From positions 45,001 to 109,000 of the forward strand of contig JAYJMR010000052.1 in assembly GCA_037074705.1 (NCBI GenBank): a DNA stretch of 64,000 nucleotides, given 5' to 3'. The stretch is from Zhengitettix transpicula (lineage: Eukaryota; Arthropoda; Insecta; Orthoptera; Tetrigidae). This document shows positions 42,311-58,055 of this stretch, in pieces. The translations under genes were made by a program, and so were the position numbers. How positions within the stretch are numbered: position 1 is the stretch's first letter; each line of letters begins with the position of its first letter. The notes below the pieces were generated by a model. It was not told where the DNA came from, ran no database searches, and saw nothing but the letters and a program-made list of their open reading frames with translations.

Positions 42311-42493
42311 ACGACTGCCCGTTGTAATCTACGAACGTCTTCCTCGCCGCCGCACGCACGCAGCATAGCTGTTGCAAGCGAACATTAGTAAAAACTTACA
42401 AATTAATATTCCGCGGATCGAATTATTTTATAATTTTAATTTCTTCTCTACTAAAGTTTCTTTACATGTATATATATATACACTCTTCTGTGA

Positions 42494-42535
<42 letters not shown>

Positions 42536-42718
42536 ACGACTGCCCGTTGTAATCTACGAACGTCTTCCTCGCCGCCGCACGCACGCAGCATAGCTGTTGC
42601 AAGCGAACATTAGTAAAAACTTACAAATTAATATTCCGCGGATCGAATTATTTTATAATTTTAATTTCTTCTCTACTAAAGTTTCTTTACATGTATATAT
42701 ATATACACTCTTCTGTGA

Positions 42719-42760
<42 letters not shown>

Positions 42761-42907
42761 ACGACTGCCCGTTGTAATCTACGAACGTCTTCCTCGCCGC
42801 CGCACGCACGCAGCATAGCTGTTGCAAGCGAACATTAGTAAAAACTTACAAATTAATATTCCGCGGATCGAATTATTTTATAATTTTAATTTCTTCTCTA
42901 CTAAAGT

Positions 42908-42943
42908 TTCTTTACATGTATATATATATACACTCTTCTGTGA

Positions 42944-42986
<43 letters not shown>

Positions 42987-43020
42987 CTTTACATGTATAT
43001 ATATATACACTCTTCTGTGA

Positions 43021-43061
<41 letters not shown>
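42908..43061 (+). repeat. 77-bp tandem duplication including the A-tract
   Basis: ttctttacatg through the end of the A-tract occurs twice: the A-tract ending at 42984 is followed by a second ttctttacatg, TA palindrome, gtgagtt and another A-tract. The junction is at the 3' end of an A-tract, so the tract was probably the breakpoint. Confidence 0.88.
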
Positions 43062-43244
43062 ACGACTGCCCGTTGTAATCTACGAACGTCTTCCTCGCCG
43101 CCGCACGCACGCAGCATAGCTGTTGCAAGCGAACATTAGTAAAAACTTACAAATTAATATTCCGCGGATCGAATTATTTTATAATTTTAATTTCTTCTCT
43201 ACTAAAGTTTCTTTACATGTATATATATATACACTCTTCTGTGA

Positions 43245-43286
<42 letters not shown>

Positions 43287-43469
43287 ACGACTGCCCGTTG
43301 TAATCTACGAACGTCTTCCTCGCCGCCGCACGCACGCAGCATAGCTGTTGCAAGCGAACATTAGTAAAAACTTACAAATTAATATTCCGCGGATCGAATT
43401 ATTTTATAATTTTAATTTCTTCTCTACTAAAGTTTCTTTACATGTATATATATATACACTCTTCTGTGA

Positions 43470-43510
<41 letters not shown>

Positions 43511-43693
43511 ACGACTGCCCGTTGTAATCTACGAACGTCTTCCTCGCCGCCGCACGCACGCAGCATAGCTGTTGCAAGCGAACATTAGTAAAAACTTACA
43601 AATTAATATTCCGCGGATCGAATTATTTTATAATTTTAATTTCTTCTCTACTAAAGTTTCTTTACATGTATATATATATACACTCTTCTGTGA

Positions 43694-43735
<42 letters not shown>

Positions 43736-43918
43736 ACGACTGCCCGTTGTAATCTACGAACGTCTTCCTCGCCGCCGCACGCACGCAGCATAGCTGTTGC
43801 AAGCGAACATTAGTAAAAACTTACAAATTAATATTCCGCGGATCGAATTATTTTATAATTTTAATTTCTTCTCTACTAAAGTTTCTTTACATGTATATAT
43901 ATATACACTCTTCTGTGA

Positions 43919-43960
<42 letters not shown>

Positions 43961-44021
43961 ACGACTGCCCGTTGTAATCTACGAACGTCTTCCTCGCCGC
44001 CGCACGCACGCAGCATAGCTG

Positions 44022-44143
44022 TTGCAAGCGAACATTAGTAAAAACTTACAAATTAATATTCCGCGGATCGAATTATTTTATAATTTTAATTTCTTCTCTA
44101 CTAAAGTTTCTTTACATGTATATATATATACACTCTTCTGTGA

Positions 44144-44187
<44 letters not shown>

Positions 44188-44248
44188 ACGACTGCCCGTT
44201 GTAATCTACGAACGTCTTCCTCGCCGCCGCACGCACGCAGCATAGCTG
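44022..44248 (+). repeat. Monomer variant: TT insertion before the A-tract
   Basis: gtgagtt is extended to gtgagtttt just before 38 As, giving a 227-bp unit. Single occurrence. Confidence 0.85.
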
Positions 44249-44370
44249 TTGCAAGCGAACATTAGTAAAAACTTACAAATTAATATTCCGCGGATCGAAT
44301 TATTTTATAATTTTAATTTCTTCTCTACTAAAGTTTCTTTACATGTATATATATATACACTCTTCTGTGA

Positions 44371-44412
<42 letters not shown>

Positions 44413-44595
44413 ACGACTGCCCGTTGTAATCTACGAACGTCTTCCTCGCCGCCGCACGCACGCAGCATAGCTGTTGCAAGCGAACATTAGTAAAAACTTA
44501 CAAATTAATATTCCGCGGATCGAATTATTTTATAATTTTAATTTCTTCTCTACTAAAGTTTCTTTACATGTATATATATATACACTCTTCTGTGA

Positions 44596-44636
<41 letters not shown>

Positions 44637-44819
44637 ACGACTGCCCGTTGTAATCTACGAACGTCTTCCTCGCCGCCGCACGCACGCAGCATAGCTGTTG
44701 CAAGCGAACATTAGTAAAAACTTACAAATTAATATTCCGCGGATCGAATTATTTTATAATTTTAATTTCTTCTCTACTAAAGTTTCTTTACATGTATATA
44801 TATATACACTCTTCTGTGA

Positions 44820-44860
<41 letters not shown>

Positions 44861-45043
44861 ACGACTGCCCGTTGTAATCTACGAACGTCTTCCTCGCCGC
44901 CGCACGCACGCAGCATAGCTGTTGCAAGCGAACATTAGTAAAAACTTACAAATTAATATTCCGCGGATCGAATTATTTTATAATTTTAATTTCTTCTCTA
45001 CTAAAGTTTCTTTACATGTATATATATATACACTCTTCTGTGA

Positions 45044-45085
<42 letters not shown>

Positions 45086-45268
45086 ACGACTGCCCGTTGT
45101 AATCTACGAACGTCTTCCTCGCCGCCGCACGCACGCAGCATAGCTGTTGCAAGCGAACATTAGTAAAAACTTACAAATTAATATTCCGCGGATCGAATTA
45201 TTTTATAATTTTAATTTCTTCTCTACTAAAGTTTCTTTACATGTATATATATATACACTCTTCTGTGA

Positions 45269-45309
<41 letters not shown>

Positions 45310-45492
45310 ACGACTGCCCGTTGTAATCTACGAACGTCTTCCTCGCCGCCGCACGCACGCAGCATAGCTGTTGCAAGCGAACATTAGTAAAAACTTACAA
45401 ATTAATATTCCGCGGATCGAATTATTTTATAATTTTAATTTCTTCTCTACTAAAGTTTCTTTACATGTATATATATATACACTCTTCTGTGA

Positions 45493-45533
<41 letters not shown>

Positions 45534-45716
45534 ACGACTGCCCGTTGTAATCTACGAACGTCTTCCTCGCCGCCGCACGCACGCAGCATAGCTGTTGCAA
45601 GCGAACATTAGTAAAAACTTACAAATTAATATTCCGCGGATCGAATTATTTTATAATTTTAATTTCTTCTCTACTAAAGTTTCTTTACATGTATATATAT
45701 ATACACTCTTCTGTGA

Positions 45717-45757
<41 letters not shown>

Positions 45758-45940
45758 ACGACTGCCCGTTGTAATCTACGAACGTCTTCCTCGCCGCCGC
45801 ACGCACGCAGCATAGCTGTTGCAAGCGAACATTAGTAAAAACTTACAAATTAATATTCCGCGGATCGAATTATTTTATAATTTTAATTTCTTCTCTACTA
45901 AAGTTTCTTTACATGTATATATATATACACTCTTCTGTGA

Positions 45941-45982
<42 letters not shown>

Positions 45983-46165
45983 ACGACTGCCCGTTGTAAT
46001 CTACGAACGTCTTCCTCGCCGCCGCACGCACGCAGCATAGCTGTTGCAAGCGAACATTAGTAAAAACTTACAAATTAATATTCCGCGGATCGAATTATTT
46101 TATAATTTTAATTTCTTCTCTACTAAAGTTTCTTTACATGTATATATATATACACTCTTCTGTGA

Positions 46166-46207
<42 letters not shown>

Positions 46208-46268
46208 ACGACTGCCCGTTGTAATCTACGAACGTCTTCCTCGCCGCCGCACGCACGCAGCATAGCTG

Positions 46269-46390
46269 TTGCAAGCGAACATTAGTAAAAACTTACAAAT
46301 TAATATTCCGCGGATCGAATTATTTTATAATTTTAATTTCTTCTCTACTAAAGTTTCTTTACATGTATATATATATACACTCTTCTGTGA

Positions 46391-46431
<41 letters not shown>

Positions 46432-46614
46432 ACGACTGCCCGTTGTAATCTACGAACGTCTTCCTCGCCGCCGCACGCACGCAGCATAGCTGTTGCAAGC
46501 GAACATTAGTAAAAACTTACAAATTAATATTCCGCGGATCGAATTATTTTATAATTTTAATTTCTTCTCTACTAAAGTTTCTTTACATGTATATATATAT
46601 ACACTCTTCTGTGA

Positions 46615-46655
<41 letters not shown>

Positions 46656-46838
46656 ACGACTGCCCGTTGTAATCTACGAACGTCTTCCTCGCCGCCGCAC
46701 GCACGCAGCATAGCTGTTGCAAGCGAACATTAGTAAAAACTTACAAATTAATATTCCGCGGATCGAATTATTTTATAATTTTAATTTCTTCTCTACTAAA
46801 GTTTCTTTACATGTATATATATATACACTCTTCTGTGA

Positions 46839-46879
<41 letters not shown>

Positions 46880-47062
46880 ACGACTGCCCGTTGTAATCTA
46901 CGAACGTCTTCCTCGCCGCCGCACGCACGCAGCATAGCTGTTGCAAGCGAACATTAGTAAAAACTTACAAATTAATATTCCGCGGATCGAATTATTTTAT
47001 AATTTTAATTTCTTCTCTACTAAAGTTTCTTTACATGTATATATATATACACTCTTCTGTGA

Positions 47063-47103
<41 letters not shown>

Positions 47104-47286
47104 ACGACTGCCCGTTGTAATCTACGAACGTCTTCCTCGCCGCCGCACGCACGCAGCATAGCTGTTGCAAGCGAACATTAGTAAAAACTTACAAATTAAT
47201 ATTCCGCGGATCGAATTATTTTATAATTTTAATTTCTTCTCTACTAAAGTTTCTTTACATGTATATATATATACACTCTTCTGTGA

Positions 47287-47327
<41 letters not shown>

Positions 47328-47510
47328 ACGACTGCCCGTTGTAATCTACGAACGTCTTCCTCGCCGCCGCACGCACGCAGCATAGCTGTTGCAAGCGAAC
47401 ATTAGTAAAAACTTACAAATTAATATTCCGCGGATCGAATTATTTTATAATTTTAATTTCTTCTCTACTAAAGTTTCTTTACATGTATATATATATACAC
47501 TCTTCTGTGA

Positions 47511-47551
<41 letters not shown>

Positions 47552-47734
47552 ACGACTGCCCGTTGTAATCTACGAACGTCTTCCTCGCCGCCGCACGCAC
47601 GCAGCATAGCTGTTGCAAGCGAACATTAGTAAAAACTTACAAATTAATATTCCGCGGATCGAATTATTTTATAATTTTAATTTCTTCTCTACTAAAGTTT
47701 CTTTACATGTATATATATATACACTCTTCTGTGA

Positions 47735-47775
<41 letters not shown>

Positions 47776-47958
47776 ACGACTGCCCGTTGTAATCTACGAA
47801 CGTCTTCCTCGCCGCCGCACGCACGCAGCATAGCTGTTGCAAGCGAACATTAGTAAAAACTTACAAATTAATATTCCGCGGATCGAATTATTTTATAATT
47901 TTAATTTCTTCTCTACTAAAGTTTCTTTACATGTATATATATATACACTCTTCTGTGA

Positions 47959-47999
<41 letters not shown>

Positions 48000-48182
48000 A
48001 CGACTGCCCGTTGTAATCTACGAACGTCTTCCTCGCCGCCGCACGCACGCAGCATAGCTGTTGCAAGCGAACATTAGTAAAAACTTACAAATTAATATTC
48101 CGCGGATCGAATTATTTTATAATTTTAATTTCTTCTCTACTAAAGTTTCTTTACATGTATATATATATACACTCTTCTGTGA

Positions 48183-48223
<41 letters not shown>

Positions 48224-48406
48224 ACGACTGCCCGTTGTAATCTACGAACGTCTTCCTCGCCGCCGCACGCACGCAGCATAGCTGTTGCAAGCGAACATTA
48301 GTAAAAACTTACAAATTAATATTCCGCGGATCGAATTATTTTATAATTTTAATTTCTTCTCTACTAAAGTTTCTTTACATGTATATATATATACACTCTT
48401 CTGTGA

Positions 48407-48447
<41 letters not shown>

Positions 48448-48628
48448 ACGACTGCCCGTTGTAATCTACGAACGTCTTCCTCGCCGCCGCACGCACGCAG
48501 CATAGCTGTTGCAAGCGAACATTAGTAAAAACTTACAAATTAATATTCCGCGGATCGAATTATTTTATAATTTTAATTTCTTCTCTACTAAAGTTTCTTT
48601 ACATGTATATATATATACACTCTTCTGA

Positions 48629-48669
<41 letters not shown>

Positions 48670-48852
48670 ACGACTGCCCGTTGTAATCTACGAACGTCTT
48701 CCTCGCCGCCGCACGCACGCAGCATAGCTGTTGCAAGCGAACATTAGTAAAAACTTACAAATTAATATTCCGCGGATCGAATTATTTTATAATTTTAATT
48801 TCTTCTCTACTAAAGTTTCTTTACATGTATATATATATACACTCTTCTGTGA

Positions 48853-48893
<41 letters not shown>

Positions 48894-49076
48894 ACGACTG
48901 CCCGTTGTAATCTACGAACGTCTTCCTCGCCGCCGCACGCACGCAGCATAGCTGTTGCAAGCGAACATTAGTAAAAACTTACAAATTAATATTCCGCGGA
49001 TCGAATTATTTTATAATTTTAATTTCTTCTCTACTAAAGTTTCTTTACATGTATATATATATACACTCTTCTGTGA

Positions 49077-49117
<41 letters not shown>

Positions 49118-49178
49118 ACGACTGCCCGTTGTAATCTACGAACGTCTTCCTCGCCGCCGCACGCACGCAGCATAGCTG
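46269..49178 (+). repeat. Run of 13 A37 monomers
   Basis: The span of 2,910 bp equals thirteen 224-bp units less one 2-bp deletion (a missing tg near 48627, where cttctgtgag reads cttctgag). Thirteen successive A37 copies would be unlikely if A37 and A38 were distributed at random, so this looks like a recently amplified block. Confidence 0.65.
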
Positions 49179-49300
49179 TTGCAAGCGAACATTAGTAAAA
49201 ACTTACAAATTAATATTCCGCGGATCGAATTATTTTATAATTTTAATTTCTTCTCTACTAAAGTTTCTTTACATGTATATATATATACACTCTTCTGTGA

Positions 49301-49342
<42 letters not shown>

Positions 49343-49525
49343 ACGACTGCCCGTTGTAATCTACGAACGTCTTCCTCGCCGCCGCACGCACGCAGCATAG
49401 CTGTTGCAAGCGAACATTAGTAAAAACTTACAAATTAATATTCCGCGGATCGAATTATTTTATAATTTTAATTTCTTCTCTACTAAAGTTTCTTTACATG
49501 TATATATATATACACTCTTCTGTGA

Positions 49526-49567
<42 letters not shown>

Positions 49568-49750
49568 ACGACTGCCCGTTGTAATCTACGAACGTCTTCC
49601 TCGCCGCCGCACGCACGCAGCATAGCTGTTGCAAGCGAACATTAGTAAAAACTTACAAATTAATATTCCGCGGATCGAATTATTTTATAATTTTAATTTC
49701 TTCTCTACTAAAGTTTCTTTACATGTATATATATATACACTCTTCTGTGA

Positions 49751-49792
<42 letters not shown>

Positions 49793-49975
49793 ACGACTGC
49801 CCGTTGTAATCTACGAACGTCTTCCTCGCCGCCGCACGCACGCAGCATAGCTGTTGCAAGCGAACATTAGTAAAAACTTACAAATTAATATTCCGCGGAT
49901 CGAATTATTTTATAATTTTAATTTCTTCTCTACTAAAGTTTCTTTACATGTATATATATATACACTCTTCTGTGA

Positions 49976-50016
<41 letters not shown>

Positions 50017-50199
50017 ACGACTGCCCGTTGTAATCTACGAACGTCTTCCTCGCCGCCGCACGCACGCAGCATAGCTGTTGCAAGCGAACATTAGTAAAAA
50101 CTTACAAATTAATATTCCGCGGATCGAATTATTTTATAATTTTAATTTCTTCTCTACTAAAGTTTCTTTACATGTATATATATATACACTCTTCTGTGA

Positions 50200-50240
<41 letters not shown>

Positions 50241-50301
50241 ACGACTGCCCGTTGTAATCTACGAACGTCTTCCTCGCCGCCGCACGCACGCAGCATAGCT
50301 G

Positions 50302-50423
50302 TTGCAAGCGAACATTAGTAAAAACTTACAAATTAATATTCCGCGGATCGAATTATTTTATAATTTTAATTTCTTCTCTACTAAAGTTTCTTTACATGTA
50401 TATATATATACACTCTTCTGTGA

Positions 50424-50463
<40 letters not shown>

Positions 50464-50515
50464 ACGACTGCCCGTTGTAATCTACGAACGTCTTCGCACG
50501 CACGCAGCATAGCTG
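50302..50515 (+). repeat. Monomer variant: 9-bp deletion in the CpG-rich half
   Basis: ctcgccgcc is missing near 50495, so gtcttc runs directly into gcacgcacgc. The deletion is flanked by short GC repeats, consistent with slippage. This copy marks the start of the more variable right-hand part of the array; the next copies add a T to A change at 50820. Confidence 0.88.
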
Positions 50516-50637
50516 TTGCAAGCGAACATTAGTAAAAACTTACAAATTAATATTCCGCGGATCGAATTATTTTATAATTTTAATTTCTTCTCTACTAAAG
50601 TTTCTTTACATGTATATATATATACACTCTTCTGTGA

Positions 50638-50678
<41 letters not shown>

Positions 50679-50861
50679 ACGACTGCCCGTTGTAATCTAC
50701 GAACGTCTTCCTCGCCGCCGCACGCACGCAGCATAGCTGTTGCAAGCGAACATTAGTAAAAACTTACAAATTAATATTCCGCGGATCGAATTATTTTATA
50801 ATTTTAATTTCTTCTCTACAAAAGTTTCTTTACATGTATATATATATACACTCTTCTGTGA

Positions 50862-50904
<43 letters not shown>

Positions 50905-51087
50905 ACGACTGCCCGTTGTAATCTACGAACGTCTTCCTCGCCGCCGCACGCACGCAGCATAGCTGTTGCAAGCGAACATTAGTAAAAACTTACAAATTAA
51001 TATTCCGCGGATCGAATTATTTTATAATTTTAATTTCTTCTCTACTAAAGTTTCTTTACATGTATATATATATACACTCTTCTGTGA

Positions 51088-51130
<43 letters not shown>

Positions 51131-51313
51131 ACGACTGCCCGTTGTAATCTACGAACGTCTTCCTCGCCGCCGCACGCACGCAGCATAGCTGTTGCAAGCG
51201 AACATTAGTAAAAACTTACAAATTAATATTCCGCGGATCGAATTATTTTATAATTTTAATTTCTTCTCTACTAAAGTTTCTTTACATGTATATATATATA
51301 CACTCTTCTGTGA

Positions 51314-51354
<41 letters not shown>

Positions 51355-51537
51355 ACGACTGCCCGTTGTAATCTACGAACGTCTTCCTCGCCGCCGCACG
51401 CACGCAGCATAGCTGTTGCAAGCGAACATTAGTAAAAACTTACAAATTAATATTCCGCGGATCGAATTATTTTATAATTTTAATTTCTTCTCTACTAAAG
51501 TTTCTTTACATGTATATATATATACACTCTTCTGTGA

Positions 51538-51579
<42 letters not shown>

Positions 51580-51762
51580 ACGACTGCCCGTTGTAATCTA
51601 CGAACGTCTTCCTCGCCGCCGCACGCACGCAGCATAGCTGTTGCAAGCGAACATTAGTAAAAACTTACAAATTAATATTCCGCGGATCGAATTATTTTAT
51701 AATTTTAATTTCTTCTCTACTAAAGTTTCTTTACATGTATATATATATACACTCTTCTGTGA

Positions 51763-51800
<38 letters not shown>

Positions 51801-51983
51801 ACGACTGCCCGTTGTAATCTACGAACGTCTTCCTCGCCGCCGCACGCACGCAGCATAGCTGTTGCAAGCGAACATTAGTAAAAACTTACAAATTAATATT
51901 CCGCGGATCGAATTATTTTATAATTTTAATTTCTTCTCTACTAAAGTTTCTTTACATGTATATATATATACACTCTTCTGTGA

Positions 51984-52025
<42 letters not shown>

Positions 52026-52208
52026 ACGACTGCCCGTTGTAATCTACGAACGTCTTCCTCGCCGCCGCACGCACGCAGCATAGCTGTTGCAAGCGAACAT
52101 TAGTAAAAACTTACAAATTAATATTCCGCGGATCGAATTATTTTATAATTTTAATTTCTTCTCTACTAAAGTTTCTTTACATGTATATATATATACACTC
52201 TTCTGTGA

Positions 52209-52250
<42 letters not shown>

Positions 52251-52433
52251 ACGACTGCCCGTTGTAATCTACGAACGTCTTCCTCGCCGCCGCACGCACG
52301 CAGCATAGCTGTTGCAAGCGAACATTAGTAAAAACTTACAAATTAATATTCCGCGGATCGAATTATTTTATAATTTTAATTTCTTCTCTACTAAAGTTTC
52401 TTTACATGTATATATATATACACTCTTCTGTGA

Positions 52434-52474
<41 letters not shown>

Positions 52475-52657
52475 ACGACTGCCCGTTGTAATCTACGAAC
52501 GTCTTCCTCGCCGCCGCACGCACGCAGCATAGCTGTTGCAAGCGAACATTAGTAAAAACTTACAAATTAATATTCCGCGGATCGAATTATTTTATAATTT
52601 TAATTTCTTCTCTACTAAAGTTTCTTTACATGTATATATATATACACTCTTCTGTGA

Positions 52658-52699
<42 letters not shown>

Positions 52700-52882
52700 A
52701 CGACTGCCCGTTGTAATCTACGAACGTCTTCCTCGCCGCCGCACGCACGCAGCATAGCTGTTGCAAGCGAACATTAGTAAAAACTTACAAATTAATATTC
52801 CGCGGATCGAATTATTTTATAATTTTAATTTCTTCTCTACTAAAGTTTCTTTACATGTATATATATATACACTCTTCTGTGA

Positions 52883-52922
<40 letters not shown>

Positions 52923-53105
52923 ACGACTGCCCGTTGTAATCTACGAACGTCTTCCTCGCCGCCGCACGCACGCAGCATAGCTGTTGCAAGCGAACATTAG
53001 TAAAAACTTACAAATTAATATTCCGCGGATCGAATTATTTTATAATTTTAATTTCTTCTCTACTAAAGTTTCTTTACATGTATATATATATACACTCTTC
53101 TGTGA

Positions 53106-53146
<41 letters not shown>

Positions 53147-53329
53147 ACGACTGCCCGTTGTAATCTACGAACGTCTTCCTCGCCGCCGCACGCACGCAGC
53201 ATAGCTGTTGCAAGCGAACATTAGTAAAAACTTACAAATTAATATTCCGCGGATCGAATTATTTTATAATTTTAATTTCTTCTCTACTAAAGTTTCTTTA
53301 CATGTATATATATATACACTCTTCTGTGA

Positions 53330-53369
<40 letters not shown>

Positions 53370-53552
53370 ACGACTGCCCGTTGTAATCTACGAACGTCTT
53401 CCTCGCCGCCGCACGCACGCAGCATAGCTGTTGCAAGCGAACATTAGTAAAAACTTACAAATTAATATTCCGCGGATCGAATTATTTTATAATTTTAATT
53501 TCTTCTCTACTAAAGTTTCTTTACATGTATATATATATACACTCTTCTGTGA

Positions 53553-53592
<40 letters not shown>

Positions 53593-53775
53593 ACGACTGC
53601 CCGTTGTAATCTACGAACGTCTTCCTCGCCGCCGCACGCACGCAGCATAGCTGTTGCAAGCGAACATTAGTAAAAACTTACAAATTAATATTCCGCGGAT
53701 CGAATTATTTTATAATTTTAATTTCTTCTCTACTAAAGTTTCTTTACATGTATATATATATACACTCTTCTGTGA

Positions 53776-53817
<42 letters not shown>

Positions 53818-54000
53818 ACGACTGCCCGTTGTAATCTACGAACGTCTTCCTCGCCGCCGCACGCACGCAGCATAGCTGTTGCAAGCGAACATTAGTAAAA
53901 ACTTACAAATTAATATTCCGCGGATCGAATTATTTTATAATTTTAATTTCTTCTCTACTAAAGTTTCTTTACATGTATATATATATACACTCTTCTGTGA

Positions 54001-54041
<41 letters not shown>

Positions 54042-54224
54042 ACGACTGCCCGTTGTAATCTACGAACGTCTTCCTCGCCGCCGCACGCACGCAGCATAGC
54101 TGTTGCAAGCGAACATTAGTAAAAACTTACAAATTAATATTCCGCGGATCGAATTATTTTATAATTTTAATTTCTTCTCTACTAAAGTTTCTTTACATGT
54201 ATATATATATACACTCTTCTGTGA

Positions 54225-54266
<42 letters not shown>

Positions 54267-54449
54267 ACGACTGCCCGTTGTAATCTACGAACGTCTTCCT
54301 CGCCGCCGCACGCACGCAGCATAGCTGTTGCAAGCGAACATTAGTAAAAACTTACAAATTAATATTCCGCGGATCGAATTATTTTATAATTTTAATTTCT
54401 TCTCTACTAAAGTTTCTTTACATGTATATATATATACACTCTTCTGTGA

Positions 54450-54490
<41 letters not shown>

Positions 54491-54673
54491 ACGACTGCCC
54501 GTTGTAATCTACGAACGTCTTCCTCGCCGCCGCACGCACGCAGCATAGCTGTTGCAAGCGAACATTAGTAAAAACTTACAAATTAATATTCCGCGGATCG
54601 AATTATTTTATAATTTTAATTTCTTCTCTACTAAAGTTTCTTTACATGTATATATATATACACTCTTCTGTGA

Positions 54674-54713
<40 letters not shown>

Positions 54714-54896
54714 ACGACTGCCCGTTGTAATCTACGAACGTCTTCCTCGCCGCCGCACGCACGCAGCATAGCTGTTGCAAGCGAACATTAGTAAAAACTT
54801 ACAAATTAATATTCCGCGGATCGAATTATTTTATAATTTTAATTTCTTCTCTACTAAAGTTTCTTTACATGTATATATATATACACTCTTCTGTGA

Positions 54897-54938
<42 letters not shown>

Positions 54939-55121
54939 ACGACTGCCCGTTGTAATCTACGAACGTCTTCCTCGCCGCCGCACGCACGCAGCATAGCTGT
55001 TGCAAGCGAACATTAGTAAAAACTTACAAATTAATATTCCGCGGATCGAATTATTTTATAATTTTAATTTCTTCTCTACTAAAGTTTCTTTACATGTATA
55101 TATATATACACTCTTCTGTGA

Positions 55122-55163
<42 letters not shown>

Positions 55164-55346
55164 ACGACTGCCCGTTGTAATCTACGAACGTCTTCCTCGC
55201 CGCCGCACGCACGCAGCATAGCTGTTGCAAGCGAACATTAGTAAAAACTTACAAATTAATATTCCGCGGATCGAATTATTTTATAATTTTAATTTCTTCT
55301 CTACTAAAGTTTCTTTACATGTATATATATATACACTCTTCTGTGA

Positions 55347-55390
<44 letters not shown>

Positions 55391-55573
55391 ACGACTGCCC
55401 GTTGTAATCTACGAACGTCTTCCTCGCCGCCGCACGCACGCAGCATAGCTGTTGCAAGCGAACATTAGTAAAAACTTACAAATTAATATTCCGCGGATCG
55501 AATTATTTTATAATTTTAATTTCTTCTCTACTAAAGTTTCTTTACATGTATATATATATACACTCTTCTGTGA

Positions 55574-55614
<41 letters not shown>

Positions 55615-55797
55615 ACGACTGCCCGTTGTAATCTACGAACGTCTTCCTCGCCGCCGCACGCACGCAGCATAGCTGTTGCAAGCGAACATTAGTAAAAACT
55701 TACAAATTAATATTCCGCGGATCGAATTATTTTATAATTTTAATTTCTTCTCTACTAAAGTTTCTTTACATGTATATATATATACACTCTTCTGTGA

Positions 55798-55835
<38 letters not shown>

Positions 55836-56018
55836 ACGACTGCCCGTTGTAATCTACGAACGTCTTCCTCGCCGCCGCACGCACGCAGCATAGCTGTTGC
55901 AAGCGAACATTAGTAAAAACTTACAAATTAATATTCCGCGGATCGAATTATTTTATAATTTTAATTTCTTCTCTACTAAAGTTTCTTTACATGTATATAT
56001 ATATACACTCTTCTGTGA

Positions 56019-56059
<41 letters not shown>

Positions 56060-56242
56060 ACGACTGCCCGTTGTAATCTACGAACGTCTTCCTCGCCGCC
56101 GCACGCACGCAGCATAGCTGTTGCAAGCGAACATTAGTAAAAACTTACAAATTAATATTCCGCGGATCGAATTATTTTATAATTTTAATTTCTTCTCTAC
56201 TAAAGTTTCTTTACATGTATATATATATACACTCTTCTGTGA

Positions 56243-56283
<41 letters not shown>

Positions 56284-56299
56284 ACGACTGCCCGTTGTA

Positions 56300-56312
56300 A
56301 TCTACGGAACGT
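56300..56312 (+). repeat. Monomer variant: single G insertion
   Basis: ctacgaacg reads ctacggaacg near 56307 in the CpG-rich half. Private to one copy in the variable right-hand part of the array. Confidence 0.85.
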
Positions 56313-56467
56313 CTTCCTCGCCGCCGCACGCACGCAGCATAGCTGTTGCAAGCGAACATTAGTAAAAACTTACAAATTAATATTCCGCGGATCGAATTAT
56401 TTTATAATTTTAATTTCTTCTCTACTAAAGTTTCTTTACATGTATATATATATACACTCTTCTGTGA

Positions 56468-56506
<39 letters not shown>

Positions 56507-56567
56507 ACGACTGCCCGTTGTAATCTACGAACGTCTTCCTCGCCGCCGCACGCACGCAGCATAGCTG

Positions 56568-56689
56568 TTGCAAGCGAACATTAGTAAAAACTTACAAATT
56601 AATATTCCGCGGATCGAATTATTTTATAATTTTAATTTCTTCTCTACTAAAGTTTCATTACATGTATATATATATACACTCTTCTGTGA

Positions 56690-56724
<35 letters not shown>

Positions 56725-56907
56725 ACGACTGCCCGTTGTAATCTACGAACGTCTTCCTCGCCGCCGCACGCACGCAGCATAGCTGTTGCAAGCGAACATT
56801 AGTAAAAACTTACAAATTAATATTCCGCGGATCGAATTATTTTATAATTTTAATTTCTTCTCTACTAAAGTTTCATTACATGTATATATATATACACTCT
56901 TCTGTGA

Positions 56908-56941
<34 letters not shown>

Positions 56942-57124
56942 ACGACTGCCCGTTGTAATCTACGAACGTCTTCCTCGCCGCCGCACGCACGCAGCATAGC
57001 TGTTGCAAGCGAACATTAGTAAAAACTTACAAATTAATATTCCGCGGATCGAATTATTTTATAATTTTAATTTCTTCTCTACTAAAGTTTCTTTACATGT
57101 ATATATATATACACTCTTCTGTGA

Positions 57125-57165
<41 letters not shown>

Positions 57166-57348
57166 ACGACTGCCCGTTGTAATCTACGAACGTCTTCCTC
57201 GCCGCCGCACGCACGCAGCATAGCTGTTGCAAGCGAACATTAGTAAAAACTTACAAATTAATATTCCGCGGATCGAATTATTTTATAATTTTAATTTCTT
57301 CTCTACTAAAGTTTCTTTACATGTATATATATATACACTCTTCTGTGA

Positions 57349-57383
<35 letters not shown>

Positions 57384-57566
57384 ACGACTGCCCGTTGTAA
57401 TCTACGAACGTCTTCCTCGCCGCCGCACGCACGCAGCATAGCTGTTGCAAGCGAACATTAGTAAAAACTTACAAATTAATATTCCGCGGATCGAATTATT
57501 TTATAATTTTAATTTCTTCTCTACTAAAGTTTCATTACATGTATATATATATACACTCTTCTGTGA

Positions 57567-57611
<45 letters not shown>

Positions 57612-57672
57612 ACGACTGCCCGTTGTTATCTACGAACGTCTTCCTCGCCGCCGCACGCACGCAGCATAGCTG
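56568..57672 (+). repeat. Higher-order block, copy 1 (variant order V-V-n-n-V)
   Basis: In five successive monomers the tttctttac motif reads tttcattac (T to A) in the first, second and fifth (56657, 56875, 57534) and is normal in the third and fourth. A-tracts are 31, 30, 37, 31 and 41. The fifth copy also has A to T at 57627. The same order recurs 20 monomers later. Confidence 0.82.
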
Positions 57673-57794
57673 TTGCAAGCGAACATTAGTAAAAACTTAC
57701 AAATTAATATTCCGCGGATCGAATTATTTTATAATTTTAATTTCTTCTCTACTAAAGTTTCTTTACATGTATATATATATACACTCTTCTGTGA

Positions 57795-57831
<37 letters not shown>

Positions 57832-58014
57832 ACGACTGCCCGTTGTAATCTACGAACGTCTTCCTCGCCGCCGCACGCACGCAGCATAGCTGTTGCAAGC
57901 GAACATTAGTAAAAACTTACAAATTAATATTCCGCGGATCGAATTATTTTATAATTTTAATTTCTTCTCTACTAAAGTTTCTTTACATGTATATATATAT
58001 ACACTCTTCTGTGA

Positions 58015-58055
<41 letters not shown>

